In this document: piece by piece, positions 38,701 to 46,922 of the stretch
Position numbering within the stretch: the first letter of the stretch is position 1
Layout of the letters: each line of letters starts with the position of its first letter
Assembly: GCF_030248535.1 (NCBI RefSeq)
Contig: NZ_JAHGAJ010000022.1
Location: 121,902-185,901, forward strand
From: Vibrio sp. D404a
GTDB lineage: Bacteria > Pseudomonadota > Gammaproteobacteria > Enterobacterales > Vibrionaceae
DNA length: 64,000 nt
Direction: 5' to 3'
Notes under the pieces: generated by a model
The model's input: the letters and a program-made list of their open reading frames with translations, nothing else
Told to the model about the DNA's origin: nothing
Database searches by the model: none
Program-made: the position numbers and the translations under genes

Positions 38701-40836
38701 TTGGTTATCACTGAGTGCCTCATAGGGAAGCGCATCTGGGTCAATACCCACCTTAATATCGCGATTCACTTTGATCCAATCGCGCTCATTTTGGGTCAGG
38801 TTAAGAATTTCACCCGTCAGATTGTTCTTTTGGTAGATCTCACTGATGTAACGCTTGGCTCCCGTTCCGTAGCTTTCAAAGCGGTCAATGGATGGATAAA
38901 AAGCATAGTTCTTCAGGATCCGATCGACATCGAAGTAGAAAGTCATACTACCGGCGTTTGTCGTTCCCCCCTTGGTCCAGTAAGCCGTTTTCTTGGTTAC
39001 TGAAGAAAGGTGGGAAGTATCGCGAGTCTTCAACAGCCCCACATCCACATCACCTAAGTACCAAGCCTCAATCGGACGAGTACTGTTGTCTGTTTGAGCC
39101 GTGATCACGCTGAATGAGCTGTCTGCATCAAAGATTTCAAACAACTCTGGTAACTCTTGAATACGATCATTAACGATAAAGTAAGCGGAGACCTGTGCCA
39201 TGATGTCGGCTTTTTTTAAGACACTCGACAAGTCGTGATGGATATGAGAATCGATGATTTGCGCAAGACCGTGGTCACTATTTTTCAGCTTGTTAATCGC
39301 TACGTTGAAACTGTCACGGATGTCTTGGTCTCTAAAATCAACATAGATAGGATAATTAATGCTGTTGTCTGTATGTAGAGTAAGCTCTTCCATTTCTATG
39401 AAGCGAGTGTTGGCAATAAACCAATCAAGCACACGCCTTTCGACTAATAACAGATCCACATTCTGTGCTCTGAGCTGCGAGAACGCAGATTCTAGGCTAT
39501 CGAAGTCCTCGACCTTTTCAATAAACAGACTCTGCTCTAGCTGTTCGACCGCTTTTACAATAGGTGAAGTCTCGTCGTACAACAGTGCCCCCAAAGATAA
39601 GGGCGTACGAGACTGAATAGAAACATTGCGACGGGACAATGAGATAGGCACAAATTCCACATTGAGTATCTCATCACTCAAATACCCTGTTGTTTCATCT
39701 TCAATCTGCTTACTTGAAACAAACGCCATAGAGCGATTGGTCTCCATCGCCGTTCTCGCCGCCGCAGGTGGCAGTGTGACAACGTCACCAATCTGATAAC
39801 CCATCTCATTAAATGCGCGCTGAAGAATCGCGTGCTCCATCCCCACCGATGCACTATCAGGATAAAGATACGGAGGATTACCAAAGCCAAACACCCCTTT
39901 CAGGGCGACTCGATACGGTGATTCATTGAGCCATTTACTCAGAATACTGTTCTTCTTTTCAATCTCCATGGTATTAATTTGATCGTTCAAGAGTGCGAGT
40001 AAGATAGGATTACCCGACTTCAAAACCATTGACGCTTCCATATCTCGCCAACGATCCAAAACATAATTCACTCCCAGATCATAGACGCCGCTTTTAAATG
40101 CTAAGTCCATGGTACTGATCGGCTCCGCCAATAACCCATCAACCAGTCCATCTTCCAGTGCTCGAATACCATCAATCACATTATCAACGGTGGTTTGTGT
40201 CATTAAGTTGAGTTGAAATCCTGCTCGCTCAGCGTCAATTGAGTCCTTGACCATGGCGATCTTCTTATTCGCTTGCTGTTCCGAATTAGCTTGTTGATCA
40301 GAGTTGGCTTGTTGAGCAGAGCCAGACTCCTGCTGACTATTTGTCGGCACAATCAATGCAATCTGATAGGGAATATAAGGGTCGGTTGCAATGAAGTCCG
40401 AGCCTTCTGGAACTTCAAATTGTTGGAATGGGAACACATCTGCCCGGCCATCTTCCAGCGCTCGTTTAGCTTCAATGTATGAATTCACGACTAAGAATTG
40501 GGTATTAACGAAATAACGCTGCTCAAGGTCACGCGCATAATCACGCACAAGCCCAGAAACGTTGCCGTTATCATCAATAAAAGAGTATGGGTAATGCCCA
40601 GCTAAAACCACGTAGGTAATGGTCGGTTCAAGGCTAAGCCAAGATTGAAGTTCAGCATCCGACACCGCTTTAGTTTCAGGATAATTAGGTTTTTCCGTTT
40701 CCGCATGAACTGACGTAACGAGGGCGAACGATGTCAGTAATCCTACTGATAAAACGACTCTGAAAAACCAAGCTGATATTGGCTGCCCGCTTCGAAGCCT
40801 CTCGCTTCCAAGCATAAGTGCGCTTGGCTTACTCAT
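35794..40836 (-). CDS. BvgS-like hybrid sensor kinase with three periplasmic sensor regions
   Basis: A 1680-residue inner-membrane kinase. After an N-terminal membrane segment (about 26-46) come three solute-binding-like regions (about 53-305, 310-535, 690-915) with a divergent segment (about 540-685) before the third. A transmembrane helix (about 924-942) leads to a PAS domain (about 965-1075), a histidine kinase core (phosphorylated His-1101 in SHEIRTPMNAI; ATPase with GGTGLGLNIS), a receiver (Asp-1394 in LILMDLQMP) and an Hpt domain (His-1546 in VHTLKSMCG). This is a His-Asp-His phosphorelay. It overlaps the HD-GYP regulator gene upstream by 8 bases, so the two are co-translated. Confidence 0.9.
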   Translation of the reverse strand: MSKPSALMLGSERLRSGQPISAWFFRVVLSVGLLTSFALVTSVHAETEKPNYPETKAVSDAELQSWLSLEPTITYVVLAGHYPYSFIDDNGNVSGLVRDYARDLEQRYFVNTQFLVVNSYIEAKRALEDGRADVFPFQQFEVPEGSDFIATDPYIPYQIALIVPTNSQQESGSAQQANSDQQANSEQQANKKIAMVKDSIDAERAGFQLNLMTQTTVDNVIDGIRALEDGLVDGLLAEPISTMDLAFKSGVYDLGVNYVLDRWRDMEASMVLKSGNPILLALLNDQINTMEIEKKNSILSKWLNESPYRVALKGVFGFGNPPYLYPDSASVGMEHAILQRAFNEMGYQIGDVVTLPPAAARTAMETNRSMAFVSSKQIEDETTGYLSDEILNVEFVPISLSRRNVSIQSRTPLSLGALLYDETSPIVKAVEQLEQSLFIEKVEDFDSLESAFSQLRAQNVDLLLVERRVLDWFIANTRFIEMEELTLHTDNSINYPIYVDFRDQDIRDSFNVAINKLKNSDHGLAQIIDSHIHHDLSSVLKKADIMAQVSAYFIVNDRIQELPELFEIFDADSSFSVITAQTDNSTRPIEAWYLGDVDVGLLKTRDTSHLSSVTKKTAYWTKGGTTNAGSMTFYFDVDRILKNYAFYPSIDRFESYGTGAKRYISEIYQKNNLTGEILNLTQNERDWIKVNRDIKVGIDPDALPYEALSDNQEYIGIIDDYLTLIQQKTGLKIEHVDVETWEETRRLVDHHAVDLVSAAVENHALGENVKPAKSFFSSRLAIASIKDVNSLLLSEAIGWKIGIVKGAANTESIVEQHPQVEWVLLQSTSEGLSQVSEGLLDATIDTIDVLNYQINSFGYQGIGIIGRLDFFVSPTLHVLKSEPLLLSIVNKAINSISAEEHQKISAKWAAPRQIETIDYELVYTISGFSILIFILIVFWNRKLTRQVIIANNATEAYKRAQAQLYSMLNTSPIAAAVVFGDEVRYANERAKHLFGVDHEDLSLIAPDAIHESLEDRKAIYEELAKYGQVENRELKLRTLGGEPLVALVSYYQFELDGELAVLFWAFDISIMKQLNQRLAEEKRRADDASQAKSEFLANMSHEIRTPMNAILGLSHLAIGEIQNPVAKNYIEKVHRSGQSLLAIINDILDFSKIEAGELGIDSIPFSPTQPLNEVVELMEAKAREKQLSLLSDIDIPAELALVGDPLRLFQVLLNLVGNAIKFTEQGNVTIHCRIANESINTATLSISVIDTGIGISPEHKKYLFEAFRQADSTTTRRFGGTGLGLNISQKLVKAMGSEIHIESELGEGSCFYFELKLPKASQVEVAKFRTKEAFSTQTIFFEGERVLLVEDNELNQDLAMAFLKRMNLSVDLAENGQQAIECVKANDYKLILMDLQMPIMDGYEATRHVKQLKADIPIIAMSANAFSEAKERAIEAGVDDFLDKPIVLDKAMAMIAHYIGSGVAKTNQGVSQREGVSQRERETLQEAPEEQHELFSEQALERATQGDELLKQKLLMRFTAQAQPMLIHSRELLNNRAWQELEREVHTLKSMCGAIGGLSAQAFLANCEGKAKDHCLTSVDLDEASKRLNKLLDAIQPQRVTNEGTVADAVSANEENSADSGLSHEQKQRLVELIANYDSEALDYVNELLSSTNMPLLLQVHKALEQYDFDTALQHANNIE
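36397..36432 (-). repeat. Two 18-bp coding repeats in the hybrid kinase
   Basis: Two 18-base units, differing at one base, encode GVSQRE twice in the linker between the receiver and Hpt domains. Such in-frame units can change number by slippage without breaking the gene. Confidence 0.8.
40268..40322 (-). repeat. Three coding repeats near the kinase N-terminus
   Basis: The protein reads QQANSDQQANSEQQAN here, three 18-base units in a loop of the first periplasmic domain. They are a likely site of length variation between strains. Confidence 0.8.
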
Positions 40837-41854
40837 CTTTAAACTGCTCTTTGACGCTCAGTATCTGATCTAGGTTTTGTATCAGCAAATCAACCACCAT
40901 AGGGTCGAAGTGTTTGCCTTTTTCCCTCTCAAACAGTGCTAGGGTTTCTTCAATGCTCCAGGCTTTCTTGTAGGGTCTGTCTGCTGTAAGCGCATCAAAT
41001 ACATCGGCAACCGCAGCAATGCGCCCCACTAAAGGAATATCATCACCACTGAGTTGATTCGGATACCCCGTCCCATCCCACTTTTCATGATGATACTGAG
41101 CGACCTCTACCGCCATCTTCATCAACTTAGAGTCGCTATGATTCCCTAAGATCTCGATACCAAACTCAACATGCTGTCGCATTACATTCCATTCTTGATC
41201 ATTCAACTTGCCCGGCTTAAGAAGGATCGCGTCTGGAATACCAATCTTACCAATGTCATGCATTGGCGCGGCGTCTCTGAATGTCTCAGCATCTTCTTTC
41301 GGCATACCTGCAGCGACGGCCAACACATAGCAGTAATGACTCATTCTAAGGACATGCATACCCGTTTCGTTGTCTTTAAACTCAGCGGCGCGGCCTAGAA
41401 TCTTGATTGTTTCTAGGAGCCCGAGTTTGATCTCTTCGGTCTTCTCTTGAACTTGCTCATCGAGGACACGTTTTTGGTCGTAGAGTGCAATGTGGGTTTT
41501 AACGCGCTGGCGAGCAATCTCGGGCGTGATAGGCTTAGTAATGTAATCCACCGCACCTAAACTCAAGCCTTTGACTTCATCTTCTGGGTCAATCTTCGCG
41601 GTCACAAATATAATCGGGATATGCGCAGTGTTCGGCTGCGATTTCAGCTGACGACACACTTCAAAGCCGTCAATGTCCGGCATCATAATATCGAGAAGAA
41701 TAAGATCTGGTTGGGGCATCGTTTTTGCAATTTTTAGACCGACGTGACCATTAATCGCCACTTTGACTTGGTACGTGTCTTTGAGTATTCCGGTGAGTAC
41801 ATCTAAGTTGCTGGGCGTATCGTCTACCACGAGAACCGTCGGTTTACTACTCAT
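40829..41854 (-). CDS. HD-GYP response regulator, cyclic-di-GMP phosphodiesterase
   Basis: A 341-residue response regulator. The receiver (about 5-120) has the acidic pair Asp-11/12, phospho-acceptor Asp-55 (LILLDIMMP) and a conserved Lys in YITKPITPE. The HD-GYP domain (about 145-330) keeps the metal/catalytic motifs (PMHDIGKIG, YHHEKWDGTGYP, DVFDALTADRPYK), so it should hydrolyse c-di-GMP. The gene precedes and overlaps the hybrid kinase, making it the probable output of that phosphorelay. Confidence 0.92.
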   Translation of the reverse strand: MSSKPTVLVVDDTPSNLDVLTGILKDTYQVKVAINGHVGLKIAKTMPQPDLILLDIMMPDIDGFEVCRQLKSQPNTAHIPIIFVTAKIDPEDEVKGLSLGAVDYITKPITPEIARQRVKTHIALYDQKRVLDEQVQEKTEEIKLGLLETIKILGRAAEFKDNETGMHVLRMSHYCYVLAVAAGMPKEDAETFRDAAPMHDIGKIGIPDAILLKPGKLNDQEWNVMRQHVEFGIEILGNHSDSKLMKMAVEVAQYHHEKWDGTGYPNQLSGDDIPLVGRIAAVADVFDALTADRPYKKAWSIEETLALFEREKGKHFDPMVVDLLIQNLDQILSVKEQFKDE

Positions 41855-42003
41855 TACTACCCCATATATAAATCAATTAGTTATTTACCAAGTGTAGGTC
41901 GCAATTTGGCGTCCTCAACAGAACAAAGTAAAAAATTTGCTAAATCCCTTCCTTGCGCACAGATGCGTAATGTATATTCCACCTTTAATATGTTTACAAG
42001 CAA

Positions 42004-42032
42004 CAAAAAGGCCGCTCATCAGAGCAGCCTTT
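42004..42032 (-). terminator. Intrinsic terminator of the symporter gene
   Basis: AAAGGCCGCTC and GAGCAGCCTTT pair around ATCA (one G-U), with five T residues following on the minus strand. Confidence 0.88.
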
Positions 42033-42065
42033 GGTGTTATCGTTTTACTTTAATCGACAGTCGTT

Positions 42066-43832
42066 TTATGCCGTCGTCTCTTCTTGTACGCCTTCGACTT
42101 TATCATCCACCGCTTTCACTAGAAGCAGGCCCACAGAGAATACAATCAGTCCACACAATACGAACACTAAACGTCCCCACATTGGGTTTGGTAGGACAAA
42201 CATCGCCATCACACCAACACCTGCTACCGCAATCAATGAACCCAGCATGCGACGTTGTTTGTTATCTAGCTTCTTCTGCTCTGTACTTTCCGCAACTAAT
42301 GGCGTTGCTAGGTTACCAAAGAAGGTATCAACGTCCTTCTCACGGTGCTCTGGCAATGGTTTGTAGAACAGAGTTGATAGAACAAAGAAGCCAGCCGTAA
42401 ATACGATGTGTCCAATCAGACCAATAGCAACTTTAAGATCAGCCCACTCACGGCCTGTTAGCTCATTCAGACCAAACCAACCTTCAATCATTTCGGCAGT
42501 GATAACGAAACCAACAAAGTATGATACAAAGCCACCAACAACTAGCGTCCCCCAACCTGCCCAGTCTGGCGTCTTACGGATGAAGAAACCGCAGAACGCT
42601 GGGATTGTCATAGGGAAGCCAATCAAGGCGCCGACATACATCATGGTATCAAATAGGCTTAGACCTTTTAGAGAGTTGATGAACAGTGCCACAAGGATGA
42701 TCGAGATACCGAAGAAGGTAGACGTGAGTTTAGACACGATTACCAGCTCTTTCTCGTTCGCATTCGGACGTAAAATCGGCTCGTAGAAGTTCTTAACAAA
42801 GATACCAGAGTTACGGTTTAGACCTGAATCCATAGAAGACATCGTCGCTGCGAACATCGCGGCAATCAATAGACCCACCATACCTACCGGCATGTACTCT
42901 TGTACGAAGTAAAGGTAAGCGAAGTCAGCGGCTTTGCTGCCCGCCTCTGGGTATTGAGAAGCAAGATCAACGCCTTGACCCGCGATAAACCAAGAAGGCA
43001 TGAACCAGATGATTGGACCAAGCGTCATGAGTACACAAGCCAGTAGAGCAGCTTTACGCGCGTTGTTTGAATCTTTTGCCGCAAGGTAACGGTAAGAGTT
43101 CAACATGTTGTTGGTGATGCTGAACTGCTTTAGGAAGATAAACACAGCCCAAATGCTAAAGATGCTTAGGTAGTTGAGGTTGTCACCTGTAATGAACGAA
43201 TCCGTTGGGAAGTTGTTGACGATATTAGTTACGCCACCACCGTGATACATCGCCACTACGGCACACGTCACCGTTACCGCCATGATGATAACCATCTGCA
43301 TGAAGTCAGAAGCGATAACCGCCCAAGAGCCACCTGTTACTGACATGACCAGAACCACAAGACCAGTCAGAATGATGGTTGTCGTCATATCGAAGCCAAA
43401 GATACCAGAGGCAATAATAGCCAGACCGTTAAGCCAGATACCTGCTGAAATAACGCTGTTTGGCATGCCAGACCAAGTAAAGACCTGCTCGTTGACTTTA
43501 CCAAAACGCATACGAATCGCTTCGATAACCGTCACAACACGTAACTGTCTGAATTTCGGTGCAAAATATAAGTAGTTCATTAGGTAGCCGAACGCATTCG
43601 CGATAAAGATAATCGCAACGGCAAAGCCATCAGTAAATGCCTTACCGGCCGCCCCAGTGAATGTCCAGGCACTAAATTGTGTCATAAATGCTGTTGCACC
43701 AACCATCCACCAAAGCATGCTACCGCCGCCTCGGAAGTAGTCGCTGGTTGTGCTGGTAAATGTTCTAAACATCCACCCTATTGCAATTAAGAATAGGAAG
43801 TAGATGCCTACTATCAGGGTATTGAGTTCCAT
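42066..43832 (-). CDS. Sodium:solute symporter (SSS family)
   Basis: A 588-residue inner-membrane symporter with about 14 hydrophobic segments. The family region GGGSMLWWMVGATAFMTQFS and the ATMSSMDSGLNRNSGIFV signature are clear. A C-terminal extension (about 490-588) adds two membrane segments and a polar tail. It sits beside a PF05426 lyase and a KdgM porin, so uptake of uronate monomers or 4-deoxy-keto-uronates is likely; marine vibrios use SSS proteins for alginate products. The substrate is inferred from context. Confidence 0.85.
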   Translation of the reverse strand: MELNTLIVGIYFLFLIAIGWMFRTFTSTTSDYFRGGGSMLWWMVGATAFMTQFSAWTFTGAAGKAFTDGFAVAIIFIANAFGYLMNYLYFAPKFRQLRVVTVIEAIRMRFGKVNEQVFTWSGMPNSVISAGIWLNGLAIIASGIFGFDMTTTIILTGLVVLVMSVTGGSWAVIASDFMQMVIIMAVTVTCAVVAMYHGGGVTNIVNNFPTDSFITGDNLNYLSIFSIWAVFIFLKQFSITNNMLNSYRYLAAKDSNNARKAALLACVLMTLGPIIWFMPSWFIAGQGVDLASQYPEAGSKAADFAYLYFVQEYMPVGMVGLLIAAMFAATMSSMDSGLNRNSGIFVKNFYEPILRPNANEKELVIVSKLTSTFFGISIILVALFINSLKGLSLFDTMMYVGALIGFPMTIPAFCGFFIRKTPDWAGWGTLVVGGFVSYFVGFVITAEMIEGWFGLNELTGREWADLKVAIGLIGHIVFTAGFFVLSTLFYKPLPEHREKDVDTFFGNLATPLVAESTEQKKLDNKQRRMLGSLIAVAGVGVMAMFVLPNPMWGRLVFVLCGLIVFSVGLLLVKAVDDKVEGVQEETTA

Positions 43833-43891
43833 CGTAGAGACCTTTTATTTGTTTTTTTGTTGTCTCGACTATAAATAGTGATGGAAATTAT

Positions 43892-43902
43892 TTGTACTAC
43901 AA
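43892..43902. promoter_or_regulatory. Candidate FadR-type operator upstream of the symporter
   Basis: TTGTACTACAA is an 11-base palindrome (TTGTA-n-TACAA), matching the loose GT..AC shape of sites bound by FCD-type GntR regulators. It lies 60 bases upstream of the symporter start. Confidence 0.45.
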
Positions 43903-44324
43903 TAACTCAATTGCGTGATTCAAATCTTAAATTTTGATGACGAAAAACGTATGGAGTGATCGAGCTCAAAATCATAAATCAATAGAATAAATAAAAGCCT
44001 GAAAAGCTGCTAAATGGTGAGAAAAGACATGAATACTAAAGAAAAACAGATAATTTGGAGGAATATTATCGCTTAATAGCTAGAGATAAAGTCATCACAT
44101 ATTGCGTGCTTAATCACTAAGTTCTAGTGCACCACAGTTATCCGCCTGAGTTTTCTCCATCAACGACAAGTAAAAAGTAATACTAATTATCTAAGAAGGT
44201 TATCAAATCCCTCTTGTATATCGTCGCTAGTATCAGTCTTAAAACAAAGAGATTGATGCAACGAGAACGGTCAAAAGCAAGAACAAAATGAGTGACTGTA
44301 ATTGGGAAAGTAAAAAGCGCAGAT

Positions 44325-44415
44325 AAAAAAACGCCCATGTTGCCTGTATCAACATGGGCGCAAAGGCAGTGTTTCCACCGCCTCCTTCTATCTCAACGCA
44401 GTGCGACAGAAGACA
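44325..44415 (-). ncRNA. Candidate small RNA with intrinsic terminator
   Basis: On the minus strand a -10-like TATACT (44421-44426) precedes about 90 bases that end in two consecutive hairpins. The first is GGCGGTG/CACTGCC with a GAAA tetraloop (44365-44382). The second is a perfect 11-bp stem CGCCCATGTTG/CAACATGGGCG (44332-44360) followed by seven T residues. No ORF precedes the terminator on this strand, so it ends either an independent small RNA or a short leader (attenuator) for the symporter 490 bases further on. No -35 box is clear. I do not recognise it as a named RNA family. Confidence 0.6.
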
Positions 44416-44560
44416 TCATTAGTATAGTTGGGAGCAAGAATAGAAATACCGGTGTAAGGCACTTCAATCAATGCCTAAGATCCGATAACCAGAGCGAATC
44501 AATCAGTTTGCAACATACTGTCATCAAAATGCTTGTCCGCGCCAGCTGTTAATAATATTA

Positions 44561-44571
44561 ATGTATTACAA
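44561..44571. promoter_or_regulatory. Second candidate FadR-type operator
   Basis: ATGTATTACAA differs from the palindrome at 43892 at one arm position. It lies upstream of the candidate small RNA and about 250 bases upstream of the lyase gene. Confidence 0.35.
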
Positions 44572-44817
44572 ATAAAAATAAAGCGAATATTCTGAATACC
44601 TTGATTTAGAGCACAATTCTTGAACGTCTAATTTTTTGCCTACTTTCTTATAAACCTACAAAGCCATATAAAACATAGCCTTAGCATATATATTTCAAGA
44701 TGTAACGCTTTGTTACCACCAATTTTGTCATCACAAGTAGATCCAATTCACAGATCAACATGAAAATATTGAGATAGCATATTTGTATTATCTTAACTCA
44801 ATAATAAAAGGCATTTT

Positions 44818-46077
44818 ATGAAAGCCCTACGTCCCCTACACCTTGCGGCTTGTATTGGAGCCATCACTTTTGGCTCCAATGTGATTGCAGCTGACTTCGT
44901 CTTCTTGGATGAAGCAACCCTAGAAGCTAACCGCACTTTACTTCAATCTGAGCAAGCACCTTCAACAATGAAAGTCACTTATGACCGACTATTGGAAGAA
45001 GCAGAACTCGCAATGCAAGACGGCCCATTCAGTGTCGCTGATAAAGGCATGACTCCCCCGAGTGGCAATAAGAATGACTACATGAGTATCAGCCCATATT
45101 GGTGGCCTGATAAATCAAAAGAAGACGGTCTACCGTGGGTTCGCCACGACGGTAAAACCAATCCAGCCTCTAAAACAGATGAAACAGATTCTAAGCGAAT
45201 TGGGCACTTCACCCGCTCAGTTCGTGCATTAGCTATCGCTTACTATTTTAGCCAAGACGAAAAGTATGCTCAGCAAGGTATTGAATACATTAGAACTTGG
45301 TTCATCAATGAAGAAACTAAGATGAACCCTAATGTGAATTACGGTCAAGGTGTTCCAGGTGTTGCAGAAGGACGTCGTGGCGGAATCATTGATACTCGTA
45401 CCTTGGCTGATCGCATGCTTGATTCAATCGCCATGCTTTCTCAATCACCTTCTTGGACAGAAAAAGACGAAGAACAGATTAAGCAATGGTACAGCGACTA
45501 CCTAGATTGGCTGATTGTCGATGACCTGTCAGGAGGCCCTAAAGGTGAGGCTTACGCTGAGAACAACCACGGTACTTGGTATGACTATCAAGTCGCAAGT
45601 ATTGCCTACTTTATCGGTAACGAACCACTGGCAAAACAGATGGTTCAGAAAGGCAAGATGCGTATCGATACTCAGTTCGAAAAGGATGGCTCTCAGCCGC
45701 ATGAAATTGAGCGCACTCGAGCTTATCACTACCACTACTTCAGCTTAGATCCATTGGTTGGCATGGCGCAGATCGGCGAAAAGGTAGACGTCGACCTTTG
45801 GAACTACACCAATAAGAAAGGCGGCTCTTTAGAGACAGGTATTCAGCTTATGGCGACTTACCACGACCTTAGTAAAGAGTGGCCTTACACCCAAAAAGAT
45901 GAGCGTCGCCGTATCGAGCGCATGACGCCGCTTTACCTAAAAGCGGGTGTGGCGATGGACAAGCCTGAGTGGGTCCAGCTCGCGACAGAAACCGATTTTA
46001 GCGAATTTACGGTGAAGAAGAACCTTGCAGAGGTTTGGGCACAGCGTGACATCGAATTGCTTTACCCAAAACTATAA
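44818..46077 (+). CDS. Secreted or periplasmic alginate/glucuronan-type lyase (PF05426)
   Basis: A 419-residue polysaccharide lyase of the (alpha/alpha) toroid class with a signal peptide cleaved near residue 25 (NVIAA|DF). It resembles the Alginate_lyase family (PF05426; CAZy PL5/PL38-like). The likely catalytic residues are Asn-250 and His-251 (ENNHGTWYDYQ) and the Arg/Tyr cluster ERTRAYHYHY (Arg-299 with Tyr-305 or 307), spaced like the catalytic set of PL5 enzymes. It would cleave polyuronate by beta-elimination. Alginate is the best guess given the porin and symporter; PL38 relatives also cut glucuronan. The porin gene follows 65 bases later. Confidence 0.85.
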   Translation: MKALRPLHLAACIGAITFGSNVIAADFVFLDEATLEANRTLLQSEQAPSTMKVTYDRLLEEAELAMQDGPFSVADKGMTPPSGNKNDYMSISPYWWPDKSKEDGLPWVRHDGKTNPASKTDETDSKRIGHFTRSVRALAIAYYFSQDEKYAQQGIEYIRTWFINEETKMNPNVNYGQGVPGVAEGRRGGIIDTRTLADRMLDSIAMLSQSPSWTEKDEEQIKQWYSDYLDWLIVDDLSGGPKGEAYAENNHGTWYDYQVASIAYFIGNEPLAKQMVQKGKMRIDTQFEKDGSQPHEIERTRAYHYHYFSLDPLVGMAQIGEKVDVDLWNYTNKKGGSLETGIQLMATYHDLSKEWPYTQKDERRRIERMTPLYLKAGVAMDKPEWVQLATETDFSEFTVKKNLAEVWAQRDIELLYPKL

Positions 46078-46086
46078 ATCCCCTAC

Positions 46087-46112
46087 GGGTGGGTGAATAA
46101 AAGCCCACCCTT
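46087..46112 (+). terminator. Intercistronic hairpin between lyase and porin genes
   Basis: GGGTGGG pairs with CCCACCC around ten bases. There is a weak U-tract, so partial termination or RNA stabilisation. Confidence 0.45.
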
Positions 46113-46142
46113 CATAACTTTTAATTACAGTGGAACAACATT

Positions 46143-46817
46143 ATGATTTCTAAAAATAAAATTGCTTTAGCTATTACAGCAACTCTTTTTGCTGGCAGTG
46201 TTTCAGCTGCATCACTTGATGCGCGCCAAGAGTACAAACATGGTTCAGAAGAGTGGGCAAGCCGTATCAAAATGAGTGGGTCAGTTGACAACCATTTCTT
46301 TGGTGCTGAGATGAAGCAAAAAGGTAAGCCATTCTCGGAGTGGGAAGCGGCGGACAATGAGTTCGAATATGGCTACCGTTTCAAATTGAATGATCAATGG
46401 ATGATCCAACCAAGTATGCCTGTCACCTTTGGTTCTGACAGCGTAACTTACAAACCACAAGTACGTGTTCAATACTCGTTTGATTCTGGTCTAAAAGCGA
46501 AACTACGCTACCGTCATGAGTTCCGCGATTACAACTCTGATTCGTCGAATGACAACAGAAACCGCAGTAAAATCACTGGTAACCTAGATTACAACTGGAA
46601 TGCTTTCCAATTTGGTTTTGAAGCGAACTATGCAGAAGACTTTGCCAACAATGAGTGGACTGGCGGCGGCGGTGCTGACTACGAATGGGACTACAACCTA
46701 AAAGTAGGTTACAAAGAGGCTGACTGGAGCTGGCGTCCATACGTTGAGTTCGGTAACGTACAAGACAGCCGTGACCGTCAACTACGTAGCCGTGTTGGTA
46801 TTACCTACAGCTTCTAA
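46143..46817 (+). CDS. KdgM-type oligouronate porin
   Basis: A 224-residue outer-membrane channel with a signal peptide (cleavage after SVSAA region, residue 21) and a 12-strand-type beta-barrel of the KdgM/KdgN family, which passes acidic oligosaccharides. Features: many alternating basic and aromatic residues (LRYRHEFRDY), and the final strand VGITYSF with a terminal Phe. It is downstream of the lyase gene in the same direction and ends before a strong terminator, so oligouronate uptake is the natural role. Confidence 0.88.
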   Translation: MISKNKIALAITATLFAGSVSAASLDARQEYKHGSEEWASRIKMSGSVDNHFFGAEMKQKGKPFSEWEAADNEFEYGYRFKLNDQWMIQPSMPVTFGSDSVTYKPQVRVQYSFDSGLKAKLRYRHEFRDYNSDSSNDNRNRSKITGNLDYNWNAFQFGFEANYAEDFANNEWTGGGGADYEWDYNLKVGYKEADWSWRPYVEFGNVQDSRDRQLRSRVGITYSF

Positions 46818-46863
46818 TCTGCTCGAAGCTCGTAATCCGCAAAAGCTATAGAAAACAACAAAA

Positions 46864-46887
46864 AAGCCAGCATATGTATGCTGGCTT
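46864..46887. terminator. Bidirectional terminator between porin and FadR-type genes
   Basis: AAGCCAGCATA and TATGCTGGCTT form a perfect 11-bp stem with a two-base loop, with A/T runs on both sides. It serves the convergent porin and regulator genes. Confidence 0.92.
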
Positions 46888-46922
46888 TATTATTGCTATT
46901 TGATTCAGACAGAAAGCTTAAA

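Larger units (their letters stand above)
43833..44817. promoter_or_regulatory. 985-bp regulatory region of the uronate locus
   Basis: Between the divergent symporter and lyase genes. It is AT-rich and holds no convincing protein gene. It contains a TTGTAnTACAA palindrome at 43892-43902, a similar site at 44561-44571, and a candidate minus-strand small RNA at about 44325-44415. The plus-strand ORF here of 86 codons overlaps the hairpins and has no start signal. Confidence 0.6.

Noticed and set aside
41906..42400. Plus-strand 164-codon ORF
   Set aside because: It runs through the symporter terminator and then antisense to the symporter coding region.
44292..44552. Plus-strand 86-codon ORF in the uronate locus
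   Set aside because: It overlaps two RNA hairpins and lacks a start signal; the region reads better as regulatory or RNA on the minus strand.
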